From NCBI GenBank assembly GCA_011049795.1, contig DRHD01000235.1, positions 1 through 6,472 on the forward strand: a stretch of 6,472 nt of DNA, read 5' to 3'. Position numbers and translations under genes: made by a program. Within the stretch, counting starts at the first letter, position 1. Every line of letters begins with the position of its first letter. The DNA comes from Porticoccus sp. (GTDB lineage Bacteria; Pseudomonadota; Gammaproteobacteria; Pseudomonadales; Porticoccaceae). Positions 1-6,426 of this stretch are shown piece by piece. A model generated the notes under the pieces. It did no database searches, was not told where the DNA came from, and saw only the letters and a program-made list of their open reading frames with translations.

Positions 1-294
1 CTCCTTGACTACATACAATTGAATCGTGCCCGACATATCCTGAATCACCATAAACGCACCGCGGTTACGGATCACCCGCCCCGCCACACTCACCTGATGA
101 TCTAATGTTTCTAACGCGTCCTTTGTCTGCTCGCCGTACTCAGCCTGTAGGTCAGCCGCCAAATTTTCTCGACGAAAATCATTGGGGAAGGCACTGGTGT
201 TATCGGCAGAGGCCTGCTCGCGAATCTTTGCCAGCTTGGCTCTGCGCTCAGCGATTAACTTATTTTCATCTTGTTGTTGTTCGTTATTACTCAT
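1..294 (-). CDS. lysS: Lysyl-tRNA synthetase, class II (N-terminal part, cut by window edge)
   Basis: Lysyl-tRNA synthetase charges tRNA-Lys with lysine using ATP in the cytoplasm. Only the first 98 codons are present; the frame is open to the window edge, so the class II catalytic core is not seen. Residues 12-27 form the charged N-terminal helix ([11 protein letters not shown]), followed by the family motif AFPNDFRR at 35-42. From about residue 67 the anticodon-binding OB-fold begins ([19 protein letters not shown], then SGTIQLYV at 88-95). This closely matches the start of bacterial LysRS such as E. coli LysS, apart from a shorter loop between AGR and IQLYV, which I recall also in Pseudomonas-type enzymes. 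The ATG at 294-292 has only a weak Shine-Dalgarno (GGA). It lies 99 bp downstream of prfB on the same strand, the usual prfB-lysS arrangement, so co-transcription is likely. Identity is confident; completeness cannot be judged. Confidence 0.95.
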   Translation of the reverse strand, partial: MSNNEQQQDENKLIAERRAKLAKIREQASADNTSAFPNDFRRENLAADLQAEYGEQTKDALETLDHQVSVAGRVIRNRGAFMVIQDMSGTIQLYVVKE

Positions 295-330
295 GGATTT
301 TCCAATAATATGTCTACTACCCAAGAAACC

Positions 331-360
331 TTTATATAGTTCGCTCCTAACCTGATGCAA
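331..360 (-). promoter_or_regulatory. Possible weak lysS promoter in the prfB-lysS gap
   Basis: On the minus strand TTGCAT (360-355) is followed after 18 bp by TATAAA (336-331). The -10 box matches the sigma-70 consensus at 5 of 6 positions, the -35 only at TTG. It would start transcription about 30 bases before the lysS ATG. No convincing terminator hairpin with a U-tract is seen between 295 and 393, so read-through from prfB is at least as likely. This is a pattern match only. Confidence 0.25.
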
Positions 361-393
361 CCCTATAAGGTGGTTTCTATAAAATATCCGTCT

Positions 394-1489
394 CTATACG
401 CCTGCCTTCAATGAAGCCTCAATAAACTGATCCAAATCGCCATCCAACACTGCCTGACAATTACTGGTCTGAACATTGGTGCGTAAATCTTTAATACGCT
501 GATCGTCCAATACGTAGGACCGAATCTGGCTACCCCAGCCAATATCAGACTTGGTGTCCTCCACGGCCTGAGCCTCTTCAGATCGCTTGAGCATTTCCTG
601 CTCATACAACCTGGCCCGTAATATCTTCCAGGCCTGATCGCGGTTTTTATGTTGCGAACGCTGACTTTGGCACTCAGCAACAATACCTGTAGGTTCGTGG
701 GTCAATCTCACCGCCGAATCTGTTTTGTTTACGTGCTGACCACCAGCACCACTGGCACGGTAGGTATCTGTTCGCACATCGGCGGGATTAATATCGATGA
801 CGATATTGTCATCAACCTCCGGGGAAACAAATACAGAACTAAAAGACGTATGTCGACGATTACCGGAGTCAAAGGGCGATTTTCGGACCAGACGGTGCAC
901 ACCTGTTTCCGTTCTCAGCCAACCAAAGGCATATTCACCTTCAAAGTGTATGGTGGCACTTTTGATACCAGCCACATCTCCGGAAGAGGCCTCTTCCAAG
1001 GTGGTTTTAAACCCCTTGGCCTCACCCCAACGCAAATACATGCGCAAAATCATTTCGGCCCAATCCTGGGCTTCAGTGCCGCCGGAACCGGCCTGAATGT
1101 CCAGATAGGCATTATTCACATCCATCTCACCGGAAAACATACGACGGAACTCAAGCTTTTCCAGGTGAGCCCCTAACTGAGCGATTTCAGCCTCAATGTC
1201 TGCAACGGTATCGACATCCTCTTCCTCAGCCGCCATTTCCAACAATTCACGGGTATCCAAAATACCAGAATCCAGCGTTTCAATGGTTTCTACCACCATC
1301 TCCAGAGAGGCGCGTTCACGACCCAGCTCCTGAGCTCTATCGGGGTCATTCCAAACCTCAGGGTCACCCAGCTCTAGCTCAACCTCGGCTAATCGGTCTT
1401 TCTTGTTAAGGTAGTCAAAGGTACCCCCTAAGTACGTCGGTGCGCACCTGAAGGTCATCGAGGGAATTCCTGATTGGATTAATTTCCAT
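394..1489 (-). CDS. prfB: Peptide chain release factor 2 (RF2), expressed by programmed +1 frameshift
   Basis: RF2 recognises UGA and UAA stop codons in the ribosomal A site and triggers peptide release. The gene is in two frames: 1489-1418 (24 codons, beginning [14 protein letters not shown]) and 1416-394, joined by skipping the T at 1417, giving 364 residues (E. coli RF2 has 365). In the joined protein the stop-codon-reading SPF motif lies at 204-206 and the catalytic GGQ at 249-251, within [16 protein letters not shown]. The N-terminal part is the helical domain; the C-terminal part ends [12 protein letters not shown]. The residue matching E. coli K-12 Thr246 is Ala (245), as in most bacteria. 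The ATG at 1489 is preceded directly by an in-frame TAA, so no longer start exists; its Shine-Dalgarno is weak. Frame-only prediction starts at 1458 with 14 spurious residues. The frameshift makes expression self-limiting: scarce RF2 slows reading of the in-frame UGA and favours shifting. lysS follows 99 bp downstream. Confidence 0.97.
1414..1429 (-). other. prfB: Programmed +1 ribosomal frameshift site of prfB
   Basis: On the minus strand the sequence reads AGG GGG TAC CTT TGA C, the canonical bacterial prfB recoding signal. AGGGGG acts as an internal Shine-Dalgarno that pairs with 16S rRNA three bases before the slippery CTT. TGA at 1417-1415 is the in-frame stop, and the C at 1414 makes it a poorly terminating context. 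Slipping one base forward from CTT to TTT places GAC (1416-1414, Asp25) in the A site. E. coli has the same signal with TAT in place of TAC. The reading frame resumes as [16 protein letters not shown], matching other RF2 proteins. Confidence 0.97.
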
Positions 1490-1507
1490 TTACTGCTAAT
1501 ACCGGGG

Positions 1508-1532
1508 GCTAGAATAAGAGCGGAATTCTAGC
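1508..1532. repeat. Inverted repeat in the prfB upstream region
   Basis: Perfect 7-bp arms GCTAGAA (1508-1514) and TTCTAGC (1526-1532) flank an 11-base centre, 18 bp upstream of the prfB start codon. No U-tract follows on either strand, so it is not a standard intrinsic terminator for the permease gene. It could be a leader hairpin in the prfB mRNA, an operator, or chance. The rest of the gap (1490-1585) shows no convincing promoter: the best -10-like hexamer, TATTCT within this repeat, lacks a recognisable -35. Confidence 0.35.
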
Positions 1533-1585
1533 GGAAACTACCGTGCTTCTCTACCTACTTAGCCACTTACTTCGCGATCTAAAAG

Positions 1586-2689
1586 CTACCCTAGCTGGTT
1601 CAAAACCCACCCAATAACAAGGATTTGCGGCACACTGATCAACGGTAAAAACAAGGCAATTTTCCAGGATTTCGTCGTATCACGAATCACCATCACCTCG
1701 GTATAGTCTGTAGCGACACCTGCCATCAAAAAAGTAAAGCCATTACCCGGTGCCGCAGCACGGGTCACGATGTCTGCGGCAATAGGTGTAGAACCCTCAG
1801 AGCACACCTCAATTACCGTGGCTGCCAGTAGTGTGAGTAACAACCCTGCTACCGTGGGGCCAAAGAGTGTTTGATAGGTATCTATGGGCACAAAGGCTCG
1901 AATAGCTGTTGCCATCACAATGCCAAAAAACACCCAGCGAAAAACCATTTTGGAATCTCTCAGACCGTCTTTGAGCATTGCCAACGTACCTGAAGGCGTA
2001 ATTTGGATTGTCTTCACTAACTGACCAAGCTGGCGGGTCAAACTGTCACCATTGGTTGAAGCAACGTGGTTGGGATTTGATGGAAGCTTCCCTCCCGCCA
2101 CTAAGTAGTCAAAAATCAACCCAGTCGCCACCCCCACGGCCATGGATAACAATACAAAAGCCAAGGTCCAGCCAAAGCCTATGAGGGCCACCAAGATAAT
2201 GGTCAGCGACAGGGAATTCCATGGGCTGGCAATCAAAAAGGCCATCAATTGCCCCAAACTTGCCCCACGCTCATACAGTTTTGTACCCACCATCAGAATT
2301 CCATGGCTGCATAAATCTAGCAGCACACCGGCAATGGTGGCTCGGACAACGCCCTTAAACGTTCCGCCTTCCCCTAAAGCTGACATCACCAGATCGCGAG
2401 GAATTCGCTCTAACAGACCAACAAAAATTACCGCTGCCAATAATCCCCACCACATTCTGTTAATTAATTCGTACACCCCGGAGGTCATTACCACCAACCA
2501 CTCGGGTAAATCGGGATGGCCATCAACTAGCCAATAGAGTACATAGCACAGCAGCACAATGGTGGAAGAAATCCACAGCAGGTAATCCGGCCGTTGCTTT
2601 TGAGGGTGGCAGGAATTGTGGCCAGACTCTGGATCTTCACTGCTTGTCACCACTTTGGGTTCCGGTTTTTTATTACAGCAATCGCCCAT
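1586..2689 (-). CDS. SO_0444-family / ArsP-like (DUF318) membrane permease, probable Cu/Zn efflux
   Basis: An integral inner-membrane protein of 367 residues that I recognise as a predicted permease of the DUF318/ArsP_1 superfamily, closest to the SO_0444 group described as Cu/Zn efflux transporters. The cytoplasmic-looking N tail has possible metal ligands: Cys4-Cys5 and HNSCH at 24-28. Hydrophobic segments lie near 36-54, 81-95, 112-126, 147-170, 172-195, 250-266, 276-294 and 343-364. Two family motifs are placed symmetrically: DLCSHGI (125-131) after one helix and EVCSEGSTP (294-302) after another; each ends a probable half of the transporter and carries a Cys. MAGVATDYTE follows at 322-331. 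The start is ATG 2689, because AGGAG (2701-2697) lies 7 bases upstream and overlaps the cueR stop codon; a longer reading to 2749 would run into cueR. The 10-bp gap and lack of a promoter imply one transcript with cueR, so copper-induced expression is inferred. Substrate is not proven by sequence. Confidence 0.85.
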   Translation of the reverse strand: MGDCCNKKPEPKVVTSSEDPESGHNSCHPQKQRPDYLLWISSTIVLLCYVLYWLVDGHPDLPEWLVVMTSGVYELINRMWWGLLAAVIFVGLLERIPRDLVMSALGEGGTFKGVVRATIAGVLLDLCSHGILMVGTKLYERGASLGQLMAFLIASPWNSLSLTIILVALIGFGWTLAFVLLSMAVGVATGLIFDYLVAGGKLPSNPNHVASTNGDSLTRQLGQLVKTIQITPSGTLAMLKDGLRDSKMVFRWVFFGIVMATAIRAFVPIDTYQTLFGPTVAGLLLTLLAATVIEVCSEGSTPIAADIVTRAAAPGNGFTFLMAGVATDYTEVMVIRDTTKSWKIALFLPLISVPQILVIGWVLNQLG

Positions 2690-2696
2690 CTGCTTA

Positions 2697-2702
2697 CTCC
2701 TA
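2697..2702 (-). promoter_or_regulatory. Ribosome binding site fixing the permease start, overlapping the cueR stop
   Basis: On the minus strand TAGGAG (2702-2697) contains both the cueR TAG stop (2702-2700) and the AGGAG Shine-Dalgarno for the permease ATG at 2689, with a 7-base spacer. This supports the ATG at 2689 over the longer in-frame start at 2749 and suggests translational coupling between the two genes. Confidence 0.8.
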
Positions 2703-3089
2703 CTCTGCTGCCAACTTGCTGATAATCGCACAATTAGGGTTATCATCACCGGGGCACTGGGCCAACAAGTCCGAGAGCACTTTCTTCATCGATTTCAGCT
2801 CGAGAATATGCGCATCGATATCCCTGACTTTTTCCGTAACCAGTCCATGCACCTCAGCACTTCGACGGTTAGGGTTGGCCCACAACGCCAGTAATGCACG
2901 ACATTCATTGATGGAAAAGCCAAACTTCCTGGCTTTGCATAAAAATCCAAGTTGCTGGATACCCTGCTCTGTGTACTCGCGATAACCATTTTCTCGCCTT
3001 GGTGGTGAATCCACCAAATCGATACTTTCATAGTAACGGATTGTTTTGGCATCCAACCCGGTTCGCTTGGCAACGCCACTTATCTTCAT
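2700..3089 (-). CDS. cueR: CueR-like Cu(I)-responsive MerR-family activator
   Basis: A 129-residue MerR-family regulator that binds a long-spacer promoter and, with metal bound, distorts it to activate transcription. The N-terminal winged helix-turn-helix starts at MKISGVAKRTGL (1-12), with TIRYYE (16-21) and the wing RRENGYREYT (31-40). The dimerisation helix spans about 79-108. The metal loop has Cys112 and Cys120 in CPGDDNPNC, and Ser77 in NRRSAEV. These residues and their numbering coincide with those recalled for E. coli CueR (Ser77, Cys112, Cys120), where Ser instead of Cys favours monovalent Cu+/Ag+ over divalent ions. The CCHH-containing C-terminal tail of E. coli CueR is absent; this protein ends SKLAAE. 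ATG 3089 is chosen because family homology begins there and GGGGTG (3099-3094) precedes it; an in-frame TTG at 3101 would add four residues but uses up part of that site. It is the first gene of the operon, behind its own operator, so autoregulation is expected. Confidence 0.92.
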   Translation of the reverse strand: MKISGVAKRTGLDAKTIRYYESIDLVDSPPRRENGYREYTEQGIQQLGFLCKARKFGFSINECRALLALWANPNRRSAEVHGLVTEKVRDIDAHILELKSMKKVLSDLLAQCPGDDNPNCAIISKLAAE

Positions 3090-3119
3090 CTGACACCCCA
3101 ACTCTATAGGAATACCACC

Positions 3120-3150
3120 AATGTAAACCTTATAGTAAGTATAAGGTCAA
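3120..3150 (-). promoter_or_regulatory. MerR-type promoter with CueR operator driving cueR-permease
   Basis: On the minus strand -35 TTGACC (3150-3145) and -10 TACATT (3125-3120) are separated by 19 bp, the over-long spacing characteristic of MerR-activated promoters. Within it lies a perfect dyad: arms ACCTTATA (3147-3140) and TATAAGGT (3134-3127) around a 5-bp centre, 21 bp in all. The pattern ACCTT-N11-AAGGT matches the CueR operator class as recalled from E. coli copA. The predicted transcription start is near 3113, leaving a leader of about 24 bases before the cueR ATG. Activation by Cu(I)- or Ag(I)-loaded CueR is inferred. Confidence 0.88.
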
Positions 3151-3179
3151 GCAAACATTTAAGCTGCTTAAATATTTGC
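3151..3179. repeat. 29-bp near-perfect dyad abutting the -35 of the cueR promoter
   Basis: Arms of 13 bp, GCAAACATTTAAG (3151-3163) and CTTAAATATTTGC (3167-3179), flank CTG. They are complementary except at one position, which in the minus-strand transcript would be a U-G wobble. As RNA from cusA it would form a strong hairpin, but no U-tract follows (TTGACC comes next), so a standard terminator is unlikely. As DNA it touches the -35 box directly and could bind another regulator or stabilise the cusA mRNA 3' end. Confidence 0.5.
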
Positions 3180-3193
3180 CCTTCCATGAGTCA

Positions 3194-3220
3194 TTCAAAC
3201 CAAATCGTTCAAACCAGATC
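3194..3220. repeat. Tandem direct repeat, 13 bp on a 14-bp period
   Basis: TTCAAACCAAATC (3194-3206) and TTCAAACCAGATC (3208-3220) differ at one base and are separated by one G. They lie between the cusA stop codon and the 29-bp dyad. No function is recognisable. The remainder of the cusA-cueR gap (3221-3255) shows nothing further. Confidence 0.4.
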
Positions 3221-3255
3221 AGCAGCAACAACGAGCGGGGGAAGCTGGAATCAGA

Positions 3256-6200
3256 CTAAATAACGACGCTTCTTTTTTTCTCCTGATACTGCAAAATAAA
3301 GCTATAAATCACTGGCAAGACCAAGAGATTGAGTATCATGACTGTCAGCATGCCGCCTAACATAGGGGCAGCAATACGATGTGTCACATCTGAGCCTGTA
3401 CCACTACTCAGCATAATGGGCATCAACCCAGCCATCGTTGATATCGCCGTCATCGCCACCGGCCGCACACGTTTTGAGGTCGCCGATAAGACCGCATCCT
3501 TTACCTCATCAAGCGACAATCGGGTTAGGGTCGCCGTCCGCCGCTTAGCAATTTCGACATCAATAAAGCTCAATACCAACACACCTATTTCTGCAGCCAT
3601 CCCAGCCAATGCAATAAAACCAACGGCAACAGCCACCGACATGTTGTAGTCGTTGATGTAAATAAGCCATATACCGCCAACCAGCCCAAATGGGATCGAC
3701 ATCATCACCACTAACGGCTCTGTAATATTCCGAAAGTTGAAATACAAGAGTAAAAAAATGATCAACAATGTCGCGGGGGCCACGATACTCAAACGTGCTG
3801 CGGCTCGCTCCATATATTCAAACTGTCCTGACCAGGTGATGGTATACCCTGAAGGCACTGTGACCTGCTCATCCAGCACGCGCTTTGCCTTGGCGACAAA
3901 ACCACCGATATCCGAGGTTGAGATATCGACGTAAATCCAGGCATTAGGACGGGCGTTTTCGCTCTTGATTACTGGAGGACCACGGTTATATTCAATATCT
4001 GCCACCATCGCTAAGGGTATTTGTGCGCCCGTCGGAGTGGGAATCAATACACGCTTGAGCGTCTCTAAATCGCTACGCAACTCTCGCGGGTAACGCAAAT
4101 TAACCGGGTAGCGCTCAAGTCCTTCAACAGTTTCAGTAATATTCATACCACCGATAGCACTTTGAATAACATCCTGTACCGCACCAACGGTCAGGCCATA
4201 ACGTGCTGCTTTTTCACGGTTGATATCAAAATCCAGATAGTAGCCACCCACGGTTCTATCGCCAAATGCTGACGTGGTTTCGGGCAGCGTTTTCATGGCC
4301 TGTTCGATGTCCTGCGAGATCTGTTGCAGCACACTCAGGTCAGGCCCAGAGACTTTGATGCCAACGGGTGTTTTGATCCCGGTCGATAACATATCAATTC
4401 GGGTTTTTATGGGCATGGTCCAGGCATTGGCCAAACCGGGGAATTGTATGGCTTGGTCCATTTCATTCATCAAGTCCTTGGTCGACTTTTTGGGGTCCGG
4501 CCATTCATCTTTTGGTTTTAACCGAACCGTGGTCTCGATCATGGATAATGGTGCCGCATCCGTCGCTGATTCGGCGCGACCTACTTTACCAAAGACATGA
4601 TGTACTTCAGGAAAGGTATAGAGAATTTTATCGGTCTGCTGCAAAAGCTCTTTAGCTTTGGTAATTGAAATGCCAGGAAATGTGGTTGGCATATAAAGAA
4701 TGTCACCTTCATCCAATGGCGGCATAAACTCACTACCTAGTTTGGAATAGGGATAATAAGTCACCGCTAACAATCCCAGCGCCACAAGCAACGTAATACT
4801 TCGCGACTGCATAGCAATTTTTAACGCTGACCCGTGTATGGCATGTAATGCACGATTAATAGGGTTCTTATGTTCGTCAATGATTTTCCCACGCAAAAAA
4901 TAGCCCATCATGACCGGCACCAGTGTGATGGCCAGAATCGCAGAGGCCGCCATGGCATAAGTCGCGGTAAAGGCCAGCGGGCTGAACATGCGCCCTTCCT
5001 GCGCCTGCATGGTAAAAATTGGCAGAAAAGATACGGTAATTACCATCAAAGAGAAAAACAGCGCCGGACCCACTTCCTGACAAGATTCACCAATGGTTTT
5101 CCAGTGTTCCTCCCGCGTCAATTCACGCCCTTTATTGTCGCGCGCCTTTTTTTCACTCGCTTCAGCAAGGTGACTATGGCCATTCTCAACCATCACGATA
5201 GCACCATCGACCATGGCACCGATGGTGATCGCGATACCACCCAGGGACATAATATTCGCATTCAGCCCCTGAAAACGCATCACAATAAAGGCCATTAAAA
5301 TACCTAATGGCAAGGTAATAATGGCCACGAAGGCAGAACGTGCATGCAGTAAAAACAGCAGAACCACCAAACTGACGATGATCAGCTCCTGCACCAATGA
5401 TGTATTGAGATTTTTAACCGCGCGTTCGATCAAGTCGCCCCGGTCATACACGGGAACAATCTCTACACCCTCGGGCAGGCCGCCTTTCAACTCATCGAGC
5501 TTGGCGCGTACGGCCTGAATCGTCGCCAGTGCATTTTCACCGAAGCGCATGATAACAACACCACCGGCAACCTCTCCTTCTCCGTTCAAGTCAACAACCC
5601 CTCGGCGCAACTCAGGCCCAATGTGAACATGCGCAACATCTTGCAGACGTATTGGGGTACCATCGGCATCAACACTGACCGGTATACTATTGAGATCATC
5701 GATAGATTGTATGTAACCCAAACCTCGAACCATGTACTCGGTTTCAGCCATTTCAATGAGTCGGCCGCCAACGTCCTTGTTGGACATTTTTATCGCCATC
5801 TTAATTTTGTTCAGGGGTATGTTGTATCGCAGTAGCGCGTTGGGATCGACTTCCACTTGATACTGTTTAACATACCCACCGACAGACGCGACCTCGGCAA
5901 CCCCTTCCACTGTCTGTAATGGATAGCGTAGATACCAATCCTGCAGGGAACGCAATTGTGCCAGGTCGTGCTTACCCGTTTTATCCACCAGCGCATATTC
6001 GTAAATCCAACCCACCCCGGTGGCATCCGGCCCTAGCGTAGGCGTAATGCCCTGCGGTAAACGCCCACTGACATAATTAAGGGATTCCAGTACGCGTGAC
6101 CGCGCCCAATACATATCAGTGCCGTCTTCAAAAATAATGTAAACAAAGGACATACCAAAAAATGAATACCCTCTGACCACCTTGGTTTTAGGCACAGCCA

Positions 6201-6426
6201 ACATAGATGTCGTTAATGGATACGTCACCTGATCCTCGACAACTTGCGGCGACTGGCCAGGGTATTTGGTAAAAATAATAACTTGCACATCCGAAAGATC
6301 GGGAATCGCATCCAACGGCGCATTTTTATAGGCAAACAATCCCACCAACGCGATGATCACGGTGGCAATCAACACCATAAATCGATGACGCAAGGAAGCC
6401 TTGATAATGGCATTAATCACGATCAT
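3256..6426 (-). CDS. cusA: CusA/CzcA-family heavy-metal RND efflux pump, Cu(I)/Ag(I) type
   Basis: Inner-membrane proton-driven subunit of a tripartite (CusCBA-like) pump that moves Cu+/Ag+ out through the periplasm. At 1056 residues it is full length (E. coli CusA 1047). TM1 is near 15-33, TM2-TM6 between about 345 and 508, TM7 near 543-558 and TM8-TM12 between about 880 and 1044, with two large periplasmic domains between. The three-methionine copper site of CusA is conserved: Met579 (LYMPTT), Met629 (APLSMIETT) and Met679 (RIDMLSTG). TM4 reads GAMVDGAIVMVEN (403-415), with Asp407 and Glu414 but Thr401 where CzcA has its first Asp (DFG motif), favouring Cu/Ag over Co/Zn/Cd. Glu946 matches E. 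coli Glu939, but Val990 replaces Lys984. ATG 6426 has AGGGAG (6435-6430) just upstream and matches the family start. Its adaptor gene probably lies to the right. No CueR-like operator is visible upstream within the window, so its own control is unknown. Confidence 0.95.
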   Translation of the reverse strand: MIVINAIIKASLRHRFMVLIATVIIALVGLFAYKNAPLDAIPDLSDVQVIIFTKYPGQSPQVVEDQVTYPLTTSMLAVPKTKVVRGYSFFGMSFVYIIFEDGTDMYWARSRVLESLNYVSGRLPQGITPTLGPDATGVGWIYEYALVDKTGKHDLAQLRSLQDWYLRYPLQTVEGVAEVASVGGYVKQYQVEVDPNALLRYNIPLNKIKMAIKMSNKDVGGRLIEMAETEYMVRGLGYIQSIDDLNSIPVSVDADGTPIRLQDVAHVHIGPELRRGVVDLNGEGEVAGGVVIMRFGENALATIQAVRAKLDELKGGLPEGVEIVPVYDRGDLIERAVKNLNTSLVQELIIVSLVVLLFLLHARSAFVAIITLPLGILMAFIVMRFQGLNANIMSLGGIAITIGAMVDGAIVMVENGHSHLAEASEKKARDNKGRELTREEHWKTIGESCQEVGPALFFSLMVITVSFLPIFTMQAQEGRMFSPLAFTATYAMAASAILAITLVPVMMGYFLRGKIIDEHKNPINRALHAIHGSALKIAMQSRSITLLVALGLLAVTYYPYSKLGSEFMPPLDEGDILYMPTTFPGISITKAKELLQQTDKILYTFPEVHHVFGKVGRAESATDAAPLSMIETTVRLKPKDEWPDPKKSTKDLMNEMDQAIQFPGLANAWTMPIKTRIDMLSTGIKTPVGIKVSGPDLSVLQQISQDIEQAMKTLPETTSAFGDRTVGGYYLDFDINREKAARYGLTVGAVQDVIQSAIGGMNITETVEGLERYPVNLRYPRELRSDLETLKRVLIPTPTGAQIPLAMVADIEYNRGPPVIKSENARPNAWIYVDISTSDIGGFVAKAKRVLDEQVTVPSGYTITWSGQFEYMERAAARLSIVAPATLLIIFLLLYFNFRNITEPLVVMMSIPFGLVGGIWLIYINDYNMSVAVAVGFIALAGMAAEIGVLVLSFIDVEIAKRRTATLTRLSLDEVKDAVLSATSKRVRPVAMTAISTMAGLMPIMLSSGTGSDVTHRIAAPMLGGMLTVMILNLLVLPVIYSFILQYQEKKRSVVI

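Noticed and set aside
105..308. 67-residue plus-strand open frame over the lysS start
   Set aside because: Antisense to the recognised LysRS N terminus; no family resemblance.
649..1176. 175-residue plus-strand open frame inside prfB
   Set aside because: It lies antisense to a firmly identified RF2 reading frame, has no recognisable domain and no good ribosome binding site; it is a shadow of prfB.
1417..1458. First 14 residues of the single-frame prfB call
   Set aside because: They come from reading the frame 0 leader in the wrong frame; the true N terminus is supplied by 1489-1418 through the +1 frameshift.
2690..2749. 20-residue N-terminal extension of the permease from the start at 2749
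   Set aside because: It would overlap the cueR coding region by about 50 bases, whereas the ATG at 2689 has AGGAG at ideal spacing and gives the family-like Cys-rich N terminus.
2142..2985. Several plus-strand open frames (2142-2537, 2616-2894, 2644-2985) opposite the permease and cueR
   Set aside because: Each is opposite a gene with clear family motifs and shows no domain of its own.
3090..3101. TTG start at 3101 for the CueR-like protein
   Set aside because: Family homology starts at MKIS (ATG 3089), and the GGGGTG before that ATG overlaps the TTG; the extra four residues are unsupported.
3151..3179. Dyad as an intrinsic terminator of cusA
   Set aside because: The stem is AT-rich and no run of U follows it on either strand, so it does not meet the usual pattern; kept only as an unexplained dyad.
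4870..5298. 142-residue plus-strand open frame inside cusA
   Set aside because: Antisense to the conserved membrane core of the RND pump, with a low-complexity His/Arg/Gln-rich composition typical of a reverse-frame artefact.
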